From Lasiodiplodia sp. COLG20 (lineage: Eukaryota; Ascomycota; Dothideomycetes; Botryosphaeriales; Botryosphaeriaceae): 64,000 nt of DNA. Shown here piece by piece: positions 57,239 through 64,000 of the stretch. The stretch is from positions 3,100,001 through 3,164,000 of the forward strand of contig VNWV01000003.1 in the NCBI GenBank assembly GCA_009801085.1. Direction: 5' to 3'. Position numbers and translations under genes: made by a program. Under the pieces are notes generated by a model that was not told where the DNA came from, searched no databases, and was given only the letters and a program-made list of their open reading frames with translations. How positions within the stretch are numbered: position 1 is the stretch's first letter; each line of letters begins with the position of its first letter.

Positions 57239-58887
57239 TTAAAGGTCTGCGTCGAATAACATCTCCAGATCTGCAAGTGAGCGGTCGTGTGCGTCTGCGG
57301 GCTCTGGTGTTTCAATCCGTTCTGCGGTTTCATAAACCAAATTTTCCTCGGTTGCACCCTCCTCACTGACCGCTGAAACTTGATGTCTTGACCTTGCATG
57401 TAAGCTATGCGCCTCAGGCACAGTTTCGGATGCAACAACATGGCCTAATTCGACCAAATCTCCCATATCGAGAAGCATTTGCTCGGCGGTATCATACTCT
57501 TCGAATATGGATGGTAGTTGGCCGTCTCGTTGAGGCGTTCCCAAGGGCATTGGAAAAGAGTGCCTGTCCATTTCCTCAAACTCACCGTCACATTCCCAGA
57601 GCAACTTATCCCCGGGCAGCTGATCTAGAGGTAGGTGCTGAGAACTGTCTGAATCACCATGTTCCGCAAACGAATGAGGGTCTCCTTGCCATGCACCGGA
57701 TATTTCGAAAAGCATATCGTCCGCCTCGCCCAATCCTTTGGCGGTAATATTGCTCGACCGCATCATAAGCGGCTTTAGCCGCTGATAAGCTCCTGAGTCG
57801 AAGTGGCTTCGTTGTAGGAGGTTCCACAACCCAATTGATGCAGCCTCGTAAACTGAGTTTGGACCCTTGCACTGTTGTACGTCTCCCGGGGAAGTCGGGC
57901 CGGGGCGGGAAGTAGCAGGAGGATAGCGGCTAAGCAGTTCTGTGGCTTTCCGTTTGAGCGAAGCTGACCTTGCATTGGAGAGAAGTGAGCGAGAAAGCGC
58001 ATGCGCAATGGTGGGTAAGAACGGCGCCCTTTCCGAAACTGACTGTCACGAGGCGGTTAGCTGGATGTAGATCACGACAGCAGGTGAACGTTACTTTAAG
58101 GTGATTAGGCCGCCACAAGGCGGGAGAAACGGTGGCAAGCCTAGCAACGTCGTCGCGGTTAATTTTGACGCTAGGCGGAAGCTTGGGCGGCTTCTCGCAT
58201 ATTGCTAGCCGAAGTGCAGAGTCAATCAGTTCCAGTATCGGTTGTTTGAGCTCGTGCTGCTCTGCGCATCCCTTGCTTATTTGGTCATCCGCGGATGCTG
58301 TGCCACTGTCGATACGCTGGAGAATTACGGAGGAAGGATTTAGATGCAGTAGCTCATGCCTGATTGGGAAGGGTGCAGTAGCCGTCATTCCTTGTAGGAG
58401 TATGGCCTCCTCTTGCGCTATCGCCGGCCGGGGGTCATCTGCCGCAAGAACATCCCTATCTTCTGGTTGATCGAGCATGTGCGGTGAACTCTGCAAACGC
58501 ATGACTCTTTTGTCCCGCTTTGCTTCGTTCTTCTGACCATCGCGTGAGAGATTCAAGGTCAGGTTGATTGATGTCAGGCGTACGACCTCAACTCCGAGCG
58601 GAGGCTGAACATCTTGGATGGAAACCGCGGTGGGCAGACGGTGACGCGGACTGAGGGGAATATCTTGATTGAGGTATGTCAGGTGGATCAGGATTCCTGC
58701 TGTCGTGGGTGAGAGGTCTCCATCGAGCGGAGGCTCTTGTGCTATGGCCGCTTGAAGGTTGAGCTGTTTCCAGAACTGGAAAGTCTTGTTAGAATCTCGG
58801 TTGAGCCCTACGGGAAGCTACTTGCATCTGCATTGCATATGCTGTGAGCCAGATATCGCTGAAGATGGCCATGTAATTGGTATCCAT
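57239..58887 (-). CDS. Uncharacterised protein, three exons
   Basis: Exons 58822-58887, 58095-58775 and 57239-58042 give 516 residues. I do not recognise the family. The first exon is only 22 codons (MDTNYMAIFSDIWLTAYAMQ...). It is joined by a 46 nt intron (GTAGCT...TCCAG) to FWKQLNLQAAIAQEPPLDGD. Exon 2 continues with strand-like and disordered parts (LDQPEDRDVLAADDPRP, HELKQPILELIDSALRLAIC). Intron 2 (52 nt, GTAACG...GACAG, CAGCTAAC branch) leads into FLPTIAHALSRSLLSNARSA and KATELLSRYPP, a helical block. The last ~190 residues are acidic and end in LADLEMLFDADL. All junctions are phase 0 and give an unbroken frame of 1.55 kb, which is the main support. No Zn cluster, signal peptide or membrane span. 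Confidence 0.7.
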
Positions 58888-59341
58888 CCAGAGAGATGTG
58901 CAGTGCTAGGTGGAAGCCTTGACCACGACAAAGCCATGCATGAGGAGCGGTGAGTGCTGCTGAAAGATCAGTAGTGGAAATTTCCGCCGTGTATGTGAGA
59001 GGCGAAGATGCAGTCAAGGCGACATCAGCGATCAGCTGCATTTCGGCGCGGGAATGGCTCAAGCAAAGGCGCCCAAGTTCGGCCGTAGCGGCCATCGGGG
59101 TGCCGCGGGTGGGCGAATGCCCGCAGCGAGATGCAATGCGTTTGTTGCGCTCGCAAAGATCATGTACGGGGTGGTGGAGCCGTCCGGCAAGGATGGAGTA
59201 TTCCGGCCTCGGCAAATGAGGGAGGGACGATCGGCGCTGACGTCGGGAAGGCAGCGCGGGTGAAGACGGACGAGCGCGGGCCGACCACTCTGTCATCGTG
59301 CCGTCAGCCTCCCCTGCTCCAACACAACACCATCGCCTAGC
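58888..59341. promoter_or_regulatory. Shared divergent promoter region, uncharacterised protein / thioesterase
   Basis: This 454 bp interval lies between divergent starts. An upstream open frame on the minus strand reaches 59296 but is in a different frame from the gene and would leave only 45 bp for both promoters, so I did not use it. Confidence 0.45.
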
Positions 59342-61172
59342 ATGTCTGCAGTATCACGGTCAGCCCTGCGGGCGCTGAGATTCTCGCCGAGAGTGCCTCA
59401 GTACCGCAGATTCAGCCTCACCTCTCACAAAGCCACTGATGGTGTCTTCCGCGCCTTAACCGAATCGCGCGTCCAAACACCATGGATAGAGGCATTGCGC
59501 AGAAAACAGCACAAGGGCGAGGACCCGTCGCAGCCATCAGGGAAATCCCAAGTCCCTGCTGATCGGAAGCTTGAGCCCAAGAAAATGTCTGACAGCTATC
59601 ATCGAGTTGTCAGTGCACCACCGGGCCATGGCTTGAGAACAGCTTGACTGACCCAGCGCTAGATTCTTCCGCTTGCCCAAGATCCATGGTTGCTGGACAC
59701 TTATTTGAATTCGTCGGGGCATATCAGGTACAAAAGCTGCGCCGTACGTGGTCACGACTGCTGACACGCATAAGACTTGGCACCATCTTCATGGACCTCG
59801 ATGCCCTATCCGGCGTTGTTGCTTATAAGCACACCGGCGATGATGTCACTACCGTCACCGCAGCTTGCGACAGAATCACGATCCGAAACCCTCTCACTGA
59901 GATTTGTGACCTCGAATATAGCGGCCGAGTCACCTATGCAACGGGTCGAAGTAGCATGGAAATCACCCTACAGGTAGCAAAGGCCCCCAAGGAGAGCGAG
60001 AAGGTTAAGGACGAAGACGTTTTGTTGCATTGTAGCTTCACCATGGTCTCCCTGGACCCGGGTACTAAGAAGTTAGTGCCAATGCTTTCCCTGACCAACT
60101 TAGTGCTAACAAGGGGCCAGACCCGTCAACGTCAACCCCATCGTCCCTGAAACAGAAGAGGAAAAACGGCTCTTTGCTCTAGGAGAACAAAACTCCAAGC
60201 ATCGCAAAGAGTTGAAGACAAAGTCCCTGATCAAACACACCCCCAACGATCTCGAGAGTGACTTGATTCATGCACTTTGGCAGAAACAGCTGCAGTACCA
60301 TGGTAAGCTCTTCCGATTTGCATGCGATTTATGCAGACTGTTTCAATATCCGCTCTTTCAATCTCCCGACCTACCGCCTTTTTGAGCGGTGCGTTTCATA
60401 CTGTCAATGCCCAGAGGGATTAATGTCGAAGAATTCCTGAGAGTCGGGTATTGCGTAGTCTCTGCTCTGCTCTAGATCGACTTACCTTGGCTTCATCATG
60501 TTTACAAGCTTCATGGTACCCTCGTAGCATGTTCTTCACTCTTTCGCATCTCCACTTGTCCTTTTCTTTTCATAGCTGATCAACGTGCTAGACCCCAATG
60601 ATTCGCTGCGGAGACCCTCAAACGTGCACCTCATGAAGGACACCAAGCTCCAAACAGCCAGTATCATGCAACCGCAATACCGCAATCGCCACCACTTCAT
60701 GATCTTCGGCGGCTTCCTGCTGAAACAAACGTTCGAGCTCGCCTTCTGCTGTGCCGCATCATTTGCGCACGCCCGGCCGACGTTCGTGTCTCTGGACCCG
60801 AGCACATTCCTCAACCCGGTTCCGGTCGGCAGCGTCCTGTACCTTACGGCGACGGTTGTGTACACCGACCCGCCGATCGTGTCGGCGCCGGATGACAAGG
60901 AACAAGCGAACAGCAAGTACACGCGAATCCAAGTCAGGGTAGACTCGAAGGTGCGGGACGTGGAGCACGGCGTGGCGAAACCCACCGGCCAGTTCAACTA
61001 CACTTTCACCGTGGACAAGGACGTTAAGGTCATGCCCGAGACGTATACGGAGTTTATGATGTACATCGACGCGCGTCGTCGTGTGAAGCAGGTGGAAGCC
61101 AGCTTCGCCGATACCGGGCCTGTAAATGGTGAACACGTCGATCCTGGAGAGACGGAAAGAGTGACGGAATAG
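59342..61172 (+). CDS. Mitochondrial acyl-CoA thioesterase, double hotdog (ACOT9-like)
   Basis: Five exons, 59342-59608, 59663-59727, 59775-60071, 60121-60302 and 60592-61172, encode 463 residues. It hydrolyses acyl-CoA to free acid and CoA. The N-terminus (SRSALRALRFSPRVPQYRRF) is a typical mitochondrial presequence. Hotdog domain 1 holds ILPLAQDPWLLDTYLNSSG, RLGTIFMDLDALSGVVAYKH. Domain 2 holds QPQYRNRHHFMIFGGFLLKQ, TFELAFCCAASFAHARPTF, SLDPSTFLNPVPVGSVLYL. These blocks are hallmarks of the ACOT9/fungal thioesterase group. Splice choices follow them: GTT then GTCAGT gives YHRVILPL; the last acceptor is GTGCTAG at 60589-60591, giving QYHDPNDSLRRP, not the stronger-looking TTCATAG 17 bases upstream. 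Intron 4 is 289 nt, far longer than the others (47-54 nt). Substrate range unknown. Confidence 0.9.
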
Positions 61173-61861
61173 ATGCGAGGTAGCTCTACACGAAAAACTT
61201 AGATTTGTCACTTTTGCCCCACGTGCAACGTGTTTCGATAATATCTTGTCTCGCATTCAATTTCAAGCGTTCTAAAACATCGGTCTGTGGATATCTGAAG
61301 TAGTGTAGCAAATGAAAACGTCTCCAAGAAAAAAAAAAAAAAAAACAACAGGCGGAGCTGAAAATGGACAAGTCTTTCAACTGGGGGATAGTGGTCTTGC
61401 CAATCAAATCGAAACCTAGCCAAATGCGAAACGCCAAGTGCGCACATGCTAATGGAGCCACGCAGAGAAGAAAAAAATCGATGCGGATGTGGCTAAAAGC
61501 CGCGCGAATGTTAATGCGTAGGAGACCGCCAAAATGCTTGGATCAAAGGGAAGAACCCCGCAGGCGTAGGCTCCGAATGGGAACAAAAGGTAGTTGGGTT
61601 TAAAAATGAGCCGGGATTCGCCGCTGCCAAGAAATATTCAGGGTCCATCCAAACAAAGGGAGCGAGTGGCGGAGGCGGAGGGGACGGGTCGTCTCCGGTT
61701 CACGCCGATAGGGGAGATAAGCGGTTGCTGCTCCCCTCCATCGGTCAATTGTCGGTTTCTTTCTTCTGGCCGTTTTCCGGGGTCGTTGTGTCTTGTCTAA
61801 GTCTTTGTCTGTCTCGAATAGTACTTTGTTGCTCGTTTCTCGTTGGTCTTTCGTGAAAAAT
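61173..61861. other. Intergenic between convergent genes
   Basis: Two 3' flanks. A17 homopolymer at 61329-61345. No gene seen. Confidence 0.5.
61329..61345. repeat. A17 homopolymer
   Basis: Seventeen consecutive A downstream of the thioesterase gene. Confidence 0.9.
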
Positions 61862-62086
61862 TTACATCTCGTCCAGTTCGTACTCGAGGGCGACGTCCTC
61901 GGAGCAGTCGGAGCAGTAGTAGTTGGAGAAGCCGCCGCACTTGACGGTCATGTTCTTGCACATGTCGATGCTCCAGGCGTCGTAGGAGTAGCCGCTGAGC
62001 AGGCGGTTGGGGCAGATTTCGATGCTGTTGGCCCAGATGTAGTAGTCGTGGTTGCAGTAGTACCAGCTATAGGTATAGGAGCACAT
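61862..62086 (-). CDS. Cys/Tyr-rich microprotein, 74 residues
   Basis: A single exon of 74 residues, unknown family. It has 7 Cys (2, 11, 25, 43, 50, 58, 61) and 11 Tyr, often paired (YY at 9-10, 15-16, 56-57), plus 3 Trp, and an acidic end (EDVALEYELDEM). No signal peptide, so it should be cytosolic unless exported otherwise. The spacing CxxC at 58-61 could bind metal, but no known finger fits. Codon use is extreme: nearly every third position is C or G (TAC, TGC, AAC, GAC, ATC, CTC/CTG), with only two TAT and two GAA as exceptions. This is what highly expressed genes show here, and strongly supports real coding. Start context CAACCATGT is good. A TATA-like TATTATAAAAG lies 45-55 bp upstream. 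Confidence 0.75.
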   Translation of the reverse strand: MCSYTYSWYYCNHDYYIWANSIEICPNRLLSGYSYDAWSIDMCKNMTVKCGGFSNYYCSDCSEDVALEYELDEM

Positions 62087-62130
62087 GGTTGCGTTTGTTT
62101 AAAGTGAGTGTTGTGCGCGAAAGCGATTGA

Positions 62131-62141
62131 CTTTTATAATA
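62131..62141 (-). promoter_or_regulatory. TATA-like box of the Cys/Tyr-rich microprotein
   Basis: TATTATAAAAG on the minus strand, 45 bp before the ATG. The closeness implies a very short 5' UTR if it is used; position and fit are the only evidence. Confidence 0.35.
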
Positions 62142-62489
62142 GTAAGAGAGAGCGAACTGCAGCTGTTAGTCGAAAGTCGTTGGTGGATGCAGGCAGGGGG
62201 CAGAACTCACTCTTCGGACGAAGAAGCGTCGGGCGACGATCTAAAGATTGACCGGTGGAAAAGAAGGTTGGTGTATGTATGGACGAGACGCAGCAGGGCG
62301 TATTATATGCGTTGCGCGTATACCGGTGTGCGTTCTGGACCCGCAGTGGCCTTCCCTTTGCAAGCCGAGGGGGCGGTTCTTTGTGCGATTGAGGAATGAC
62401 TTCTAGAGCTCACGCGGAAGCCGAGAGGGGACAAGAGTCGTATTTATATATGCATTGTCAGACGCGTCGGAGGTAAAGAGAGCAGAGCA

Positions 62490-62513
62490 GCGCCGCCGCC
62501 GCCGCCGCCGCCG
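62490..62513. repeat. GCC trinucleotide run
   Basis: About eight perfect GCC units in a row, upstream of the microprotein gene. Confidence 0.9.
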
Positions 62514-64000
62514 TCCGGTGCGCTTCGGAATGCTCACCAGGCGGCGTGACTCCGCCAGCCGGGGGGTGAAGGAACAGTGCTGAAGCTGCGACCCATGCTT
62601 CATGCAGGGTCCAGCAGGCCGGGGCGGTGCGAAAGGGTAATGGTCAGCAGCGGCGGTGGCCCCGGTTGGCCGGTTGGTCAGGGGGCCCGAGCGGAGGCTG
62701 CAGGCGGATTGATGGCTCTGTCCGCCTGGCGTCTGTCCTAGGCCCGCCGACGATCCGCCATTAGCGGCAGAAGAGATAACAACGCTCGGCGATTGGCAAG
62801 TGTGGATAGCCGGTCGCTTCAGGGTCCCGGCTGCCTGCAAATCACTCTCGGTGGGGAGGGCGAGAGCAACGTGGACAGGGTCTGACTGGGGCTCTCTTCG
62901 CGTACATGCCCTGGACCCTTATCTTACCCACACTTTCTCACTAACATCTGAGACGCCCGCTGAAAAGCTTACTAAAGGACCCAGCTGATTCGCGCCATCA
63001 GCCCTCAGCCTCATGAGAGGAAAAATGCGCGGGCGTTGCCACGAGACACATGGCAAATAAGCAAGCACAGTACACCGGTCCATCCTCAGCTACCGTCTAA
63101 GCGCGCGGCATGAGGGCGCTGCTCGCGGGGAGAAGCGCGAATGCAGCGAAATCTTTCCCTTCGCCGTTAGGACAGATTTTTCCTAGGGCCGGCCCCAGCA
63201 GATTAACGAACCCCAACCTTCCGAGGCAGCAAATCAACGCCTCGTCGTCGCTGTCCCCCTGCATTGACGAACAATTCACCACATCGCGGCACCGGCAAGC
63301 CGCCAGGTTGGTGCATGCAGGACGCCGGCGCGCGCATTGCTCTCTCATGCACGCTCTGTCTCTGCACATCGATCCCAAAAATGTTCCGGCTGACTTGGGC
63401 TTCGTCTGGCCGCGTGGCGAGGCCGTGTCTGTTAATCTCTACCTGATTGCGTGATGAAAGGTGGTGGTGCCGGGTGTGGGGAGGTGGAAACGGTGGCGGG
63501 ACGAGACCGCATCCGTGCGCTTCCCAAAGCACACCGACATCCGTCCCATCTCCCTTCCCATTTCTGCAGGTTGCGGGGTGCATCTTGATAGGCTAGTCAT
63601 GTCCATCTTTGGGGGCGCTGCTTTCGACGCGACCGGTCAACCGACGCCTTTTGCTTTTTGCTCTCAATCAATTGATTCAACTGTGTGTATCGGCGCCAAT
63701 GGTGGCGCGTGAGGCACGACGCACAAAACACCAATCACCCCATCTCACGGGTTTTGGCGCGCAACTTTTTTTTTCTCTTGGTCTCGCCTTCTCCGAGCTC
63801 GTCCGTTCCATCCCGCGCTCATCTGACTGCACTCGTCTGGTCCTACGATGGTCCGACATCGGCCCGTGTCTTGGCTCCGCCGTTGACAAAAACCTCTCAC
63901 GAACAGCCATTTCCCGAGTCTCCGAAGCGGAGTCACAATTTCGGGGCACCATGATGGCCCCGGCCAAGAACGCTTGCTCCTTCCCTTCCCCCGACAATAA

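Larger units (their letters stand above)
62087..64000. other. Intergenic right end of window
   Basis: This 1.9 kb interval holds the microprotein promoter, a GCC trinucleotide run (62490-62513) and no frame with protein character. At the edge, ATGATGGCC at 63951 opens a frame that stays open to 64000 (MMAPAKNACSFPS...) after a pyrimidine-rich upstream stretch; this could be the first codons of a gene beyond the window, but 50 bases are too few to tell. Confidence 0.4.

Noticed and set aside
58808..59296. 162-codon minus-strand frame upstream of the uncharacterised protein
   Set aside because: It is out of frame with the downstream exons and would leave about 45 bp for two divergent promoters; the ATG at 58887 in another frame splices cleanly to exon 2.

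Overview
This window is nuclear DNA of a filamentous ascomycete. Genes are compact, lie on both strands and carry short introns (mostly 46-95 nt) with GT(A/G)NGT-type donors and CTRAC-like branch sites. Gene content is fungal: a fungal ULD protein, MHYT protein, fungal-type voltage-gated proton channel, PEP12 and CIA1. A Dothideomycete-like fungus is my best guess from general look and protein style, but the sequence does not prove it. There is no operon logic; neighbours are mostly unrelated housekeeping genes in divergent and convergent pairs. All exon boundaries were worked out by hand from splice signals, reading-frame continuity and family motifs.

Layout, left part (1-20 kb): 5' exon of an alkyl-base DNA glycosylase (-, runs off the left edge); QCR7 of respiratory complex III (-); mitochondrial NAD carrier (+); an uncharacterised acidic protein (+); EFM6-like EF-1alpha lysine methyltransferase (+); an 853-residue disordered protein with repeated Arg/Ser motifs (+); voltage-gated proton channel (-); PAB2-type nuclear poly(A)-binding protein (+); PEP12 endosomal syntaxin (-); NDC1 nuclear pore membrane protein (+).

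Middle (20-46 kb): a 1684-residue uncharacterised nuclear-type protein with an RRM-like region, PHD finger, CxxC-CxxC knuckle and forkhead-like domain (-); SCY1/CEX1 pseudokinase (+); UBC9 SUMO-conjugating enzyme (-); PEX19 with a CaaX box (+); an uncharacterised conserved-looking protein (-); a protein with a fungal N-terminal helical domain and a ubiquitin-like ULD (+); a small secreted protein (-); a 2.6 kb gene-poor AT-richer stretch; choline-phosphate cytidylyltransferase (-); PP2C phosphatase with a GC-AG intron (-).

Right part (46-64 kb): a decayed FMN-dependent alpha-hydroxyacid dehydrogenase pseudogene (-); a 33-T tract inside a small inverted-repeat structure; CIA1 (-); MHYT membrane sensor protein (-); a 2.3 kb GC-rich intergenic region; an uncharacterised protein (-) divergent from a mitochondrial double-hotdog acyl-CoA thioesterase (+); and a 74-residue Cys/Tyr-rich microprotein with very strong codon bias (-). 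The last 1.9 kb holds no gene I can support, except possibly the first codons of one at the right edge.

The observations most worth following are the microprotein, the multi-domain zinc-finger/forkhead-like protein, the micro-deletion pseudogene, the proton channel with Lys in the third S4 charge position, and the poly-T inverted-repeat structure.
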